Shown: positions 12,601 to 25,245 of the stretch, piece by piece
Layout of the letters: every line of letters starts with the position of its first letter
Position numbering within the stretch: the stretch's first letter is position 1
Assembly: GCA_013398615.1 (NCBI GenBank)
Contig: VZSR01002145.1
Coordinates: 5,616,834-5,680,833, forward strand
Length of the DNA stretch: 64,000 nt
DNA from: Brachypodius melanocephalos
Lineage: Eukaryota; Chordata; Aves; Passeriformes; Pycnonotidae
Reading direction: 5' to 3'
Notes under the pieces: generated by a model
The model's database searches: none
The model's input: the letters and a program-made list of their open reading frames with translations, nothing else
What the model was told of the DNA's origin: nothing
Program-made: the position numbers and the translations under genes

Positions 12601-14122
12601 TCTCTATTGCGAGGACTTTGAACAGGGCTCCCACTGTGGGCCAAGGCAGTGTGTGGAGGAAGGTCCATGGTCAGGCCCCGTGAAGTGGAAGTGTCTTCCA
12701 GGTCACAGCCTCAGATCCCTTCTGGAGCAGGAAGGATCAGAGCAGGACATGGTCAGGTTGCCATTCACTGCCCCTGTAGTGCCATAGTACCCATAATGCT
12801 GAGCTAAAGGAGGGAGAGGTATCATAAAAAAATACGACACCAATCACCCATTTTTATGTGATGCCTCTCTTCACTCTTCACTCAGTTGTATTGGATTTTT
12901 TTTCTGTTTGGTCTGAATTTCAGGGGAGAGTCTTATGACTTACTGCCAGTTTGCAAAGACAGAGCAAGTGCTGGTTTGTGGTGTCTCCTCCCTTGGCTGA
13001 TCCTGTCTGTTTGTGCTGACAGGCCCTGTGTGAGATATCCATGAGGGCAGGAAATTGCCAGAAGGTTTTTAGTCTCTGACCCAAATTCGTGAGGTTTGTC
13101 CTTGAGATTTTTGCCCATTCTCACAGAACCGACTCCTGTGACTAAAATGCCATTTCACTCCTCCTCCTCCTGCCCAGCCTTTAAGTGCTCTGTAAGTCGA
13201 GGGAGCTGTTAACTCACTGGAATTGAAAAATCCACCTACATTGCTGTTGTTTGTGCCCTACAGTGTTTGTCTCCAGCCCGAATCCTTTATGAGTGTTCTG
13301 AAAGCGACAGCGTCGGGAGCAGTCTGCTTCTCACATTAATCACCAGCTGTGTAATGAGGCTTCATGTGTGCTCTGCTAATAACCAAATCACTGCCCTCAT
13401 TTGAGGCTCTCTGCTGCTGAAGTTGGTTGCTCCTGTGATGTCCTGCCTCACTGTGCTGTTTGGGAATAGACCTCCCTCAATTATCTGCCTCTAACTCCAC
13501 TCCTGGTTCCTGGAGCGTGACAGTGTCCAGTCCTTGTTATCTTGCAGTGCCTGTGAATTGAACTAATTAAAGTGAAAGCTGCACTAGGAGCAGTTGAATT
13601 TCTATTTTTAGCTGTGCATTTCACATGTTGTCAGTGACCTCACCCCAAAAATACTGAACCTGTTGCTGCTGGGAGCTGCTTTTTGCTGCTGGTTTTAAAA
13701 ACACTCTTTTCTCCTGCCTTCTGGCTTTGCTAGAAACTTTCCTGCAGTCCCTATCAGAACTTTCCCAGCTCTGATTTCCTGGCATGGGAAGCCCCAGAGA
13801 GCTCATTCAGTGGCCTGTATCAGCCCCAGGGTGGTACAAATAGCAGTGTAGGCGATGTTCTCAAGGTCTCTGGTGTGGTGACCCAACTTTCTACTGGCAC
13901 AGTTGCTTCTCTTACTTACTACAGGAGCTGAAGCTATCTGGTGTCCCCACAAACAACCTTCTGTTACCCTGTAGTTCATTTCTGGACAGAGTTTGTAGCT
14001 CTTGTCCTCTTGTTTTCCCCCTCTGGGCTTTTTCTCATACACATGCCATGTTCCTCAGTGTGTGCTGTGGGAGCAGGAGTGTTTCTTCAGCTCTTTAAGT
14101 TGTGTTTTTCTGCTCTCTCTAG
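9629..14122 (+). other. AP2B1: AP2B1 intron of GC-AG type
   Basis: A 4.5-kb intron that starts GCAAGT and ends ctctctctag. No transposon was recognised. The stretch 13190-13420 looks like a possible conserved non-coding element (see findings). Confidence 0.9.
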
Positions 14123-14238
14123 CAATCTGCAGAGCGCTGTGTGAGCACCCTGCTGGACCTCATCCAGACCAAGGTCAACTACGTGGTGCAGGAGGCCATC
14201 GTGGTCATCAGGGACATCTTCCGCAAGTACCCCAACAA
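14123..14238 (+). CDS. AP2B1: AP2B1 coding exon, residues 386-424 (trunk)
   Basis: The exon opens in phase 0 after ctctctctag with QSAERCVSTLLDLIQTKV and ends IFRKYPN plus two bases of lysine 424. Its length is 116 nt and the donor is GTACGT. It encodes trunk helices. The split lysine is restored by the first base of the exon at 15290, giving PNKYESII. An alternative end after TAC would not meet a usable acceptor in frame. Confidence 0.95.
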
Positions 14239-15289
14239 GTACGTGGGGGCAGCCTCAGGATTTTTTGGGAGCACTTGGCTGCCGTTATCAGAATAGAGCA
14301 GAACTCAGCTTACCAGGGCTCTGAAGCACAGGTGGAAGCAGTGATCCCACTCCTAGTTTGGTAGGATTCAGGTGTTGGCTCTTGTTGAGGTGTCAGGCTT
14401 GTTATTAGTTTGAATTTGAAGGGTTTTCCTTCCCCACCTCTCCATATTGAAGGCTGGATCAAAAGCCAGTAAAGCTCTTGCAGAGGATACCAGGAGGAAA
14501 ATTTGGCCAAGTTTATAGCGTCAGGCTATTCTGGTTTTGCTGATGTCCTCTAGAAATCCATGAAGTGTGCAAGTCTCCTCAGACAGAGCTGTGAAAGTTC
14601 ATGGCTCCCATGGTTCGAGGTCCAGTCGGGTTGTGCTGAACAAAGCACTGCTGGCTTTTCCCACCGAGTGTTCCTCTGGCTTGGGCAGAACTCAGCTTCT
14701 CTTGGTTCTGCAGAAAGGTTTTGTCTCCTCAGCCACAGAACTGCAGCAGTGTTTTTTGGCAGAGACTTCATGATCACCTAAAAAATTATATGGGACATCT
14801 GCAGCCTTCCCTGGCAATTTCTGCTGTCAGTCTCAGAAATTCCCTCTTTGTGGGGATACCCACACATGGGAATAGGGGAAACTAAATTAGGATGGGATAT
14901 TGTCTGGCTTACAGTAAATCCTTGGGGGGAGTGTAATACCCAGTTTAGAGTTACCAGACTGGAGCCTCCAGCAAGGGTGCAGGGTCTGATTCAGATTCAT
15001 GGTTTGAACTGTTGGATCAAATATTCCCATTAGCAAACAGAAAGGGAGGCAGCTTTATCTTGAACTCCACATCTGGGTGGTCTTACTGATGGATTAAACT
15101 GCAAGGACCCTGTGAGATCTCAAGTGCTCAGCTTTGAGAGAAAAAAAAAGTTGAATGAAAATGCTGCTTTTTGTGTAGAAATACAAGGCATGAATTCAGT
15201 GCAGGATTCTCTGCAGAATGATTTGGGCAGAAATGGAGTGAAACAAGTCCAGTTCACCTCAGTAACCCACCTGTTCTCTGACAAACCAG
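14239..15289 (+). other. AP2B1: AP2B1 intron
   Basis: A 1.05-kb intron with a GTACGT donor. Nothing else was recognised. Confidence 0.9.
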
Positions 15290-15455
15290 GTATGAGAGCA
15301 TCATTGCCACTCTGTGTGAGAATCTGGATTCCCTGGATGAGCCAGATGCCAGAGCTGCCATGATCTGGATAGTGGGTGAATATGCTGAAAGAATTGACAA
15401 CGCAGATGAGCTGCTGGAGAGTTTCCTGGAGGGTTTCCATGATGAAAGCACTCAG
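15290..15455 (+). CDS. AP2B1: AP2B1 coding exon, residues 424-479 (trunk)
   Basis: After an acaaaccag acceptor, the first base completes lysine 424 and the exon reads YESIIATLCENLDSLDEP through LESFLEGFHDESTQ. It ends in phase 0 with donor GTAAAG; its length is 166 nt. The segment MIWIVGEYAERIDNADELL is a well-conserved trunk signature. The acceptor tract (ctgttctctgacaaaccag) is short on pyrimidines but usable. Confidence 0.96.
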
Positions 15456-15954
15456 GTAAAGCTGCAATGTGCATTTTAGTGTTTCGTGTGGTGTGTTTAT
15501 GGGATGGATAGTAAATGTTACTGCAGTGGTCAGACAATACTTGTCAATAAAAGCTTCAGTACTGGACTGAAATAAAACCCTTGGGAATCTGCAGTTTTGG
15601 TTTGTTGTATGTGTCTCCAAAAATTCCCTTCTTGGAAGGACAGGACAGAACTGGAGGGGGTTCCAGAGGTTGCATATTTCTTGGGGGAATGGCTGTACTG
15701 GGGATCAGAGCTTAGATTGTGATGGGGTGCATAAGAGTATGACATAAACCTCAGCCTGCTGCTCAGGGATTTGTCTGTGAAAGTGTTTTGCAACAGGCAA
15801 GAATCTGAGTGTCATTATACTGGGAAAAGAATAGTGAGTGTAATGCTGTGAGGAAACTGAAGTCTTCTGTTTTACACCAGCAAAGGATGTGGAGGCTTGT
15901 GAAACATTGTTGAATGGCTGAATTTTTAATCTCTCCCATGCCCCTCTCTCTTAG
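15456..15954 (+). other. AP2B1: AP2B1 intron
   Basis: A 499-base intron with a GTAAAG donor and a strong pyrimidine tract before TTAG. Nothing else was seen. Confidence 0.9.
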
Positions 15955-16053
15955 GTGCAGCTCACCCTCCTGACTGCAATAGTGAAACTGTTCTTGAAAA
16001 AGCCTTCTGAGACACAGGAGCTGGTGCAGCAGGTGCTCAGCCTGGCCACACAG
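15955..16053 (+). CDS. AP2B1: AP2B1 coding exon, residues 480-512 (trunk)
   Basis: This 99-nt exon is 33 codons, in phase 0 at both ends. It reads VQLTLLTAIVKLFLKKPSE and ends VQQVLSLATQ, with a strong cccctctctcttag acceptor and a GTAAGC donor. It encodes late trunk helices. Skipping it would keep the frame, but nothing in the sequence suggests that it is skipped. Confidence 0.96.
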
Positions 16054-18822
16054 GTAAGCCAAGGGATCCAGGGATCCAGAGCCCTGCAGACATTGTGCTG
16101 ACCTGCTGTGTGATTCTCCCATCTGCCAGGCCAGGCAGCTTTGCAGTAGATCAGATTCAAGGTTCCCTTCTCTCCCAAAGAGACTCTATTTAAAAGCTGC
16201 TTTGTGCCTGTTACCATCTGGAATCTGCTTTCTCCTTCTTAGCTCTTGCTTTATCTGGATTCCATCCCCAGTCACTCACTAAATGGAAAGTTAGGGACAG
16301 CGTAGAATTATCAAGAAACCAAAATCCTTTCTCCTTGAAGGTGGCTTGCAGTTAAACATCTGGAGCTGTAACAGAGGGAAAAGAGCCTGGCAAAGACTTT
16401 GTTCTGTGAACAGCAAAGTTTAAGCAGTGCTATGAAAAAGAAAGAACTGCAGTTTGGGGTTTTTCCTTTGTACTTGGATGCTGTCAACCAATGTGGCAGC
16501 TTTGCTGGAGGCTGTAGCAGTGGGTTAAGATCATGGATTCATTATGCATGAGGTGCTGAGTTATGAGCTCAGATCACTGCAGGCAAGGCTGGGCTTGAGC
16601 TGGCAGACACAACTGCTGTAGCTCTAGAGGACAGCAGTGGAGATGTCCTGGTGGCAGGGGTGGGTAAGAGCTCAGCTGATCTTCCTACACTCCTTGGCTG
16701 CAATGACTGGGGTAAAGCACCCAAAAAGAGCAGCTTCTCTCCAGACCTGCTGTGTCAAGTGATAAAAATAGTCTGCCAGCTGCTGAATGGGCTGTGATTG
16801 TTTCTGAGCAGAAAACCTGGAGTCAGTCATCAGCTGGCCTTTCTGATCCTCTTTGCTGCAAGAAATCACGGCTGTGGGCTTACTGCGCTTAAAACTTTTA
16901 TTCATTCCTTTGGGGAGCTGCATTGGTCAGCAGCAAAAACCCCATGACCTGCTTTTCTTGCTTCAAAACCTGCTATTAGGCAGGATCTGAGCTGCTCTGC
17001 AGAGAGGAGTGGGCCAAGGGCACGCTGTGTCGTTCACCTGAGCCAACAGAAGAAAGGTACTGAGTGCTAAAACCCACTGTGCTGAGTCACAAATATTTAA
17101 TGGCACCTTCAGAATGTAACAGGCATCTGGTTTCTTTTCTCTGTTTGTCACAAATGTTGATTCAGTTGGGGCTTTTTGTATTTTATATGAATAATAAGTC
17201 AATGTAGGATAACTGGCTGTAAAACACTGAAAAACCTTATGCTTCAAGGTTTTGATTTCTAGGTAGAGATGGTGTTTTTCACTTGAGTGGGAGAGTAATT
17301 ACACGTGTGTTTCTTTCCCCAGCTTAGGTATTGTTGCACTTCGAGTGTCTCAGGGCTTGTCTGCGCAGCAGACTGCAGGTGTGGTTGTAGCAGGAGCCAG
17401 CTTCAGCCAGCCAGCACTGGTAAAAATAGCAGGGAGCAGCTGGGGCTGGAAGAAACACAGGAACCGAGGTGTCAAACCTCAGCATCCCCATTGCTGTTGC
17501 ATAGGTGGGGAGCTGAGCCTATCCAGGGTTCATTGGTGTTGCTCCACAGGTCTGCTGCAGACCTTGGAGAGGGGAGAATTGGGAGAGAAGCTGGCAGAGA
17601 TTTGAGCCTCTTGTTTCAGTTGGTTTACCAGTTTCCAGTGTGGTTTTTTTGGCTGTGAGAAGAAAGAGTCAGCCTTGAACCTGTAGGTGCCTGCAAGTAG
17701 GAGAGTGTGGCCTTTCATGTGTGCCCTTGCAGAAACCCTGCCTGATCCTGAGTGCAGAGTCTGGGAGGGATTGTTAAGGGTGTAAAGAGTCCACAATTCC
17801 ACCATCAAACAAAACCAGCTCTGCTGAGATAATGTGTGAGACAACAGAGAGATTAATTTAGGTCCTTACAAGCAAAATGAGCTGAGCTCAGTCTCATTCC
17901 AAGAAGAGGTTTAAGAATGTCTGGAGGCAGATGGCAGATGCAGGTTCTAACAGGGCAGCAGCAACGAGAGCACAAAAGAAGAAAACAAATGCCAGGAGGA
18001 AGGCTAATGAGGTGTACAATATTTTGCTGGGATTTTATCAGGGGAAAAAAATCTCAAACATTTATCCTGTTATTCTGCTGATGTGAGGATTAAAAATCCA
18101 AGCCCTTGTTTCCATGAACAGTTCACTGCAACATAAAAACAGCACCTCCCTCTCCCTAGAACATTATCAGCAAACCATCCCCACTCACTTTGCTCCTCTG
18201 GGCAGAGCTGCTCAAAGAGGAGAGAAATAATTAGCACTTCATGCAGAGGCAAAAGTATCTGCAATAAAACAAGGGTATTATTGACAGCTGGAGAACTGCT
18301 GAAGTACCCTAAGTGTGTATCATTAGCATCTCTCCATACTTCATTAGATAACTAAAAGGCAGGATAAATAAGATCTCTTTTGCTATAAAGAATATGTCTT
18401 ATTAAGATGTGGCTCTGCAGCATCTTTTTTGTCCAGCATTGCCCTTGGGTAAGTGTGGCTGCTCTTAGTGTCTAACAGTCATTGCCACTCGTGTTCTTTT
18501 CTCTGGATTTCTCCCAGCGCTTGCTGGCAGGAAAGTTTGGAAAGCAGTTGGCAGCTCTGTGGTTTGGGGCAATTATGGGGTGTAAATCCTGGGCTTTTTC
18601 CTCCCTGACCTGCTGAACAGGAAGCCAGGCATTAATACTTTGGTTCTCGTTTTTAATTTTAAGATGTTCATCTCAACCAGCAGTTTGTAGCATCATTTTG
18701 AAATTAGTGGCTGCTGGCTGGTTGGGGTTTTCTAATCCAGCAGAATCACTGCTGGAAGAATAAAGTGATTTACAGGCATTAGTTCACTTCAGACCTGTGA
18801 GTGATGCATTGCTTTGTCTCAG
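16054..18822 (+). other. AP2B1: AP2B1 intron
   Basis: A 2.8-kb intron. It is mostly unique; an AT-rich block at 18290-18420 may be conserved non-coding DNA. No repeat was recognised. Confidence 0.9.
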
Positions 18823-19082
18823 GATTCTGACAACCCAGACCTGCGGGACCGCGGCTACATCTACTGGCGCCTGCTTTCCACGGATCCAGTGACTGCCAAG
18901 GAAGTGGTGCTCTCAGAAAAGCCACTGATCTCTGAGGAGACTGATCTGATTGAGCCAACCCTGCTGGATGAGCTGATCTGCCACATTGGGTCTCTGGCTT
19001 CTGTGTACCACAAACCCCCCAACGCTTTCGTGGAGGGCAGCCACGGCATCCACCGCAAGCACCTGCCAATCCACCATGGGAG
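18823..19082 (+). CDS. AP2B1: AP2B1 coding exon, residues 513-598 and part of 599 (end of trunk, start of hinge)
   Basis: The exon follows tgctttgtctcag and starts DSDNPDLRDRGYIYWRLL, the last solenoid helices. It runs through VYHKPPNAFVEG into GIHRKHLPIHHG, where the basic hinge begins (about residue 590). It ends with two bases of serine 599 and donor GTGAGC; its length is 260 nt. It joins the exon at 22988 to give HHGSTDAG. Confidence 0.96.
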
Positions 19083-22000
19083 GTGAGCTTTTCTTTCTAG
19101 CAGACAGTCCAAAAGATGCCAAGATCTCTTAGAGCACCTTAGTGGGATTTTATTGATGGTTTGCAGGTCATTCAAGGGGCTGTTTCATGGAGAATGTAAT
19201 CTTGGGTGTGGAGTGTCCAAATTCCTGGGTCAGAAGACACAGGAAGTGTCAGAGTTACTGTGTGAGGAGAAGCTGTGATGTTTTTTGAGAAGACATTGGT
19301 TATAAGTGCTCTTGACATGAATTTGAGTAGAAAAGCAGAACCTTTGGTGCAAGGAGGACTAGAGTGAGGAAAGTCATCTTTCAGGAGATGGCTTTGTAGG
19401 AGCTTTGCTTCAGCAGCAGCTCAGCTTTACGAGCCTGTCTCCTGGAATGCAGTATCACTTTCCTGGAACAGGCAAGCACAGGGATCCTCCACTGCTGGAA
19501 CATGAAATGGAGAAGGATTGGTAAAACTCCCCTTCCCACTGGGTGCCTGTAAAGCAAGGGAAGTGCAAAGCTGTCTAATCCCCATCACTGTTAGAGCTCA
19601 AAAGAAGATGGGTAGACTGACATGGTCTGTGTGACCTTTGTGAGGTGGGGGAAATGCTTTGGCTCCTTGCCTGGTGCTTCAGTGCCTCCCTGGGATCACA
19701 GTTCTGGCAGCAGGGTGGCTCTACAAGAGCAGGCACTGCCTCAGGCCCAGCTGGGGCTGTGCTGCTCTTGGGCCTGTTCCCATGGAACCTCATTCAGGTG
19801 AACACTTTGCTCTTTGCACTAATGGTATTAATTACAAAAAATGAGTGTCTTTTGCAGCAAGAGGCAGAGTAGCCAGGCTTACCACTTAATAATATTCCCA
19901 AAGTGACATTTGGAGTGCTATTTTTTGCTGTTGCACTGATAAATCAGTGTGCGATGCTGCTTCTTTTCTATTTTCTGACACCACTTCTCTGCTATTCTTA
20001 GCAACTGAAGCTATTTCTGTGGTGGCTGGCTTTGGGAAGCTGAGTTGTTTTCTCCCTGCCTGTGAAATCAAGTCAGGCTGCACTGACCCAGAATCAGCAA
20101 GCACAAATGTACCAGTTGGACAGGAAAAGCAGTGGCCACTTTCCTCCCTCTCCTAATCAAAGATTTGTCTCAAAATGAGCTGGTTTTTGTTGTTACCAGC
20201 CTTCCTGTACACTGTTGTTCCAGGTCACTACAGCAAATAGCATTTTAGGAGATTCAGCTCAAAGAATTCAGCTTTTTGAAGGAGCAGTTTATTATCTCCT
20301 TGCATGTAGTGTCTGTGTGCTTGACTCTCGTTGCTCGTGCTCAGTCTGCTGCCCTTAAGTATTTTCTGACTTGGACAGAACCATTTCTTCAAAAAACTCC
20401 CCAAAAACAAACCTCCAGGCCTCAGTCAGCAGTGTAAGCTGGGGGAAGGTGTGAGGGATGCTGAGCAGAGCGTGCTGCACGCTGATCATACTGATGCAGT
20501 GGTAAATTTAAAAAATGAGTGGGGTTAGTTTAACGGCACACCAGGCTTCTCTGATGGGAGCTCACCTCAAGAGGCCCCATTATTGGGGTTTTCTGCATCA
20601 GTTTAAGGCAAGTTAAGTTATCCAGTGAAAGATAAGTCCAAACAGTGAGGTGAGGTGATTTTCTGTACAACTCCTGCACTCCAGTGACCATTCTGGTGGC
20701 TGATCCTTGTGATAGAGACTGATGGCACTGTGAGGTGAGAATGGGGAGATGTCCACAGTGAAAGTGGTTTAAGAGGATCAAGACAGCACTGCCTGGAGTG
20801 GTGCTTCCCTGGGTATAAACCCAGGAGGAGTTCTGGTTGGCAGAACACACTACATGGCATTTTGACTCATTTATTTTCCACTCAGAGCACTGCAGGGCAG
20901 GTTTCTTGCAGCTCTCAGCTGATGGGAAGACCCATTGAACAGCTCACAGATGGTGAAATGTTCCTGCCTCTTCAGTGAGCCCAGGTGTCACAGAGCTGCA
21001 GGTGTATCCTGAGGGTGGGGGAGATCTCTGATGGCTTGGCAGTGTTCCCTCATGTGGTGCCTCCCACCACCCCTGCACAGCCATAATTCAGCTGGGAAAT
21101 TTGGGAAGATGTTAACAGGACTCTTGGGAGAAGCAAGTCTGGTTAGACTTGGGCAGGGGTCTCTGTTTCCCTGTTTCACAGGTGGCTGCAGAAAATTTTT
21201 GATCCTGGTTCAGGCTGTGCATCCCCTGTGACTCCAACATCTGGGAACTGCTGGAGGCTGAACTCACAGGGCCAAATCTGCAATTCCAATGGCCAAACCC
21301 AAGACTGTAAGGGGGAAAGCTTGTATGGAGCCTTTTTTGCCCTTTTTAACCCACATATTCTTTAGGAATTTCTTTTCTTTCAAAGAAAATGCAAAGTTGT
21401 TTATAGGAATCTCTGTGGAGAGATTCTTTACAAATGGAAGTCTGGGCTTTTGCTTTTTTCAAGCAAACCAACTGAGCTTGGTCCCTTCCTGATTTCTTGT
21501 TGGGCTTTGGGGCAGCAGCAGTTACACAAGACACAGAGGGATTTCTGTGTCTCCATCAGGAGAAGGATGAGTAAGTGTTGAAGGGGTGGAGTGTTAGAGG
21601 GATTATATCCTGGGAAGGAACCAAGTGGTTTGTGATGTGCCTCTCTCAGAGAGGCTGTTCCTGTTCCCAGCCTGGGGGTGGGAGTGGATCACAGTCACCA
21701 CCTCTCCTCAGGAATGCTTCAGTGAGCACTTCAGCACACTCAGCACTCTCCCTGCTGAAGGCAGCAGCAGAAAGGACAGCTAATATTAGTGCAATTGGGG
21801 CTCTGAAGCTTTTAATGCAAAGAAGCTTTCAAGCCTTCCTGCTGCTGCCTGGTAACTAATTCATCCTGTACTCCTTATGCTCCATCTTTTCCTCCTGGTG
21901 CTGGGATTGGGAGCAGCTTATACTCTGTCACTGAATCTTTCCCCTCAATAGCTGAATAAGGATAAGAGAATTTTGGCTGCCCCAAATCAGGAGCTGCAGT

Positions 22001-22987
22001 GCTTGCAGAGCAGCCCCAGGGTTAAACACCTTGTCAGGACACTTAATTCTCACAGCAATTGTGTGCACTTACCTGCTGGCTGCAGTAACGTGAGCTAGAA
22101 ATCATTTTATCACTTACTGCTGGAAACAGGGTATAAAATGGATTTTAATTATCTAAAATATGAGCATCTCTGGGTTTAAAGAATAAATACATTGTAGTGA
22201 GTTCTCTAGGAGCTATTTTTTTTTACCCTCTCCTTGTTATCAAATTCAGTGACAAGTGAATATAAAAGATATAAAAGGTAGCCAGACCGCATGTGATGAT
22301 AAATTTTGGAAGCTGTATAATGAGTGTTTCTAGACTAGTAATTAGCATGCCTGCTAACTCAGAGGAAAGGAAATTATTGATAGAAGGGAGGAATCAATTT
22401 TAGATTGACTTTTTCAATTAAGAAAGACTGATGGACCTTGTTGCTGGTCAGGAGAAGGTGATTAATCTAGATCTGAGGGAAGTGGTGGAGTTTGCACTGG
22501 TTAGAGTAAGGGCTCAAGGGTTTCATCAGTGTTGGATCTCTGAGAAAATCTGGATTATTTATTTTTCCCTGTGTTTTCACGTCATTCTCAGGCCCAGTGG
22601 GCTGAAAATCATCTCAGTGGGTTTATTCTGAGGTAGGAAATGGTTATTTTCGCTTCTGTAGCCCATGTGGTACCCGTGGCTCTCTGTTTTGGAGGGGGTC
22701 TCTGATTATCAGGGTGGGTAGGATTCACCCCTTGCAAGATTCCCTTTGCTGGGTTGAAAACCACCTACAATGCAGGGAAAATCTTTGTGCTCAAAGTGGT
22801 GAAGAGCCACATGCCAAAACCCTGCCTGGTGCAGGACACTGGCCATGGCAGCTGCTGGGACCTGTCACCTTTTGCCTGGCCTGCTGCTGAGCCACCTCTT
22901 GCTGTGTTTCCCCATGCTGAGAACCTGGAACTGGAGACCAGAGGTGCCTCACACTTGTCTTTTCTGCTTCTTGTTCTCCCCCCACAG
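19083..22987 (+). other. AP2B1: AP2B1 intron
   Basis: A 3.9-kb intron at the trunk-hinge boundary. The AT-rich block at 22090-22420 stands out (see findings). No transposon was recognised. Confidence 0.9.
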
Positions 22988-23180
22988 CACCGATGCTGGT
23001 GACAGCCCCGTGGGCACCACGACCACCACAAACCTGGAGCAGCCACAGGTCATCCCAACCCAGGGTGACCTCCTGGGGGATCTCCTCAACCTGGACCTGG
23101 GGCCCCCCGTGAATGTGCCCCAAGTGTCCTCCATCCAGATGGGTGCTGTGGACCTCCTGGGAGGAGGGCTGGACAGCTTG
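22988..23180 (+). CDS. AP2B1: AP2B1 coding exon, residues 599-663 (hinge with clathrin box)
   Basis: The acceptor is ctccccccacag, and the first base completes serine 599. The exon encodes TDAGDSPVGTTTTTNLEQP and then DLLGDLLNLDLGPP. LLNLD at residues 631-635 (bases 23082-23096) is the clathrin box that binds the terminal domain of the clathrin heavy chain. The rest is low-complexity Gly/Leu/Pro/Val linker, as expected for the flexible hinge. It ends GGGLDSL with a GTAAGC donor; its length is 193 nt. The next exon used may be the 42-nt microexon at 32457 or the exon at 34216; both are in phase 0. Confidence 0.96.
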
Positions 23181-24979
23181 GTAAGCAGCACATCCTCTTT
23201 AGCTGATGGGAGATAATTGGAGCTGTGCTTATCTCTGCAAAGCCTTGATCATTTGTGCTTTTGATGCTCAGGGAGCCGAGCTCCCGGTGCTGAGTCCTGA
23301 AACATCAGGAGGATTTAACCAGAGTTATTGTACCAACTTCCAGCAGGCTTTTCCTGCTCTGCAGTGAGTGTTGCTGCACGCTGTAGAATCCCCGTGGTCA
23401 GAGGATATATTTGTTCTGTGCTTTTTCTGTGTGTAGAAGAAAACCAAAAAGTTCCTTGAAGGATGTAAAAGTGGTTTTGCTGCTTTCTATTTGAATCAGG
23501 CTCCCTTTCAAGAAGGCATTTATTCCACTCAATTCCCAGCCCTCCTGAATTTCAGTGCTAAAGCTCTCAGGCTGTGTGACCCTGTGTCTTCCCATTTGTG
23601 TATTCTCCAGAGCATGCCATGGTTTAATATGGGTGACATCTTAATTGCAGTGAGGTCAAGAGGGAGCTCTCTGTGCGGTCCTCCCTGTGCCAGAGCTGCT
23701 CACAAGGCACCTGCCCTGGCACTACCAGGGTCAGGCTCCAGTGGGAGCAATCACACCTCCCCTCTCGCTCTGGGCAGGGAGCTGGGAATGAGCTGCGAGG
23801 AGAAAATCACTTAGCAGGCAGCCAGCAGCAGGGCAGAGGTCAGTGCTGTGGTTTTGGGCTGGTCCCAGCCAGGCAGTGAGGAATGCTGACTGTAAGCTGG
23901 GAGCTGTTCCCAAGGCAAGGAGCACAGCACACAGATGCCCAGCTCTATGCTGGCTTCCCCACAGGGGGAAGAAGCTCTCCTAGGTGTGTTTGCACCATGT
24001 AAATCAAGTAGGAGTGACCCAGTGGACATAGTTGGGTGTTTTTCAGACTTGGAGTGGGTTTGTCTTGCTTGAAGTTTGGCTTGTGATGAGTTTGGGCTGG
24101 GTTATCTCTGCCTGGTTCAGGTGCGCTTTCACTTCTGAGTCAAGGTCTGAATAAAAGGTAGGAGGCAGCTGGATGAACCCAAATTCAACAAATCCTTATT
24201 AGCTAAATATATATATTTATTTAAACTGCCATAAGCTCACTAAAGCAAATGTTAAACACATATCCAGCTCCATTGCCTCATGGCCTAATGAGCTGGAAAC
24301 AATCTAACCCTTAATGGCACTGGCACTCCCAGAGGGCAGAGGTGCTGTAGGCTCTGCACTCTCTAACCAGAGGTGTCTGCTCTTACTGGGGGTGAGCAAA
24401 ATGGTCGAGCTGGACTTGCTGGGAAAGCAGGCAGTGAGCCCAGAGCCGTGACCTTTCCCTGCACTGCAAGTGGTGCCTCCAAAAACCTGGGACTGGGAAT
24501 TGAGGCACTGCAGAAGGTGGTGCTGCCTGTGGTGCCACAGGATGGTTGGTTTGCACTTAAATTCCTCTCTGCTGCCTTGCAGGCCTCTCACAGTAACCCT
24601 TTGTTCCTCATTAGTGTCACACAAATAAATGGACGCAGTAGAAGTAAAACTTGGTTTTGGGAGAAGAGCTGTCTCACAGGTGGCGTTAATGGGCTTAATT
24701 TAGTGACCTGCTCTGACAGTGGAGCTGTTAGTTGAAATGGTAGCAGGCTTTTACTTAATATTTTTCTCAAGCCTTAAGTACATCTGGGGGGTTATGGAGT
24801 GTGATCTGACAAAATGATCCTGTCTGGATGGGGAGTAGCTGTGCCTGGGGCTGCATGGCCAATGCTCTCTCAGCTGAGTACATGGGGAAGCACTAAAAAA
24901 AAAATCTAAATGCTGGTGTGGTTTGTGAAGGTGGATGCTGTCTATTGGAGGTCTGGTGCGTTAGAGCTCCAGCTTTTCC

Positions 24980-25245
24980 TTCCCTTGGTCAGTCTCTTTT
25001 CTCAGGTGACAAGTGACAGGATAAGAGTGAATGGCCTCTACTTGTGCCAAGGGAGGTTTAAATTGAATATTGGAAAGTCTGTCTGCACCAAAAGGGTTTT
25101 CAAGCACTGGAATGGACACCAGAGCAGTGGTGGGGTCACTTAAAAATCGTGTAGATGTGGCACTTGGGGACATGGTTTAGTGGTGGCCTTGGCAGTGCTG
25201 GTGGAATGCTGTGGAAGTCTTTTCCAACCTAAATGAGTCTAGGAT
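24980..25245 (+). mobile_element. CR1 LINE 3'-end copy
   Basis: GTGACAAGTGACAGGATAAG, TTGTGCCAAGGGAGGTTTAA, CACTTGGGGACATGGTTTAG and CTTTTCCAACCTAAATGAGT are hallmark segments of the avian CR1 3' end, in order and in sense orientation. The copy is 5'-truncated, as is usual, and ends in a degenerate ATTCTATG-type tail (GAGTCTAGGAT). It has a few small deletions relative to the family. Confidence 0.95.
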
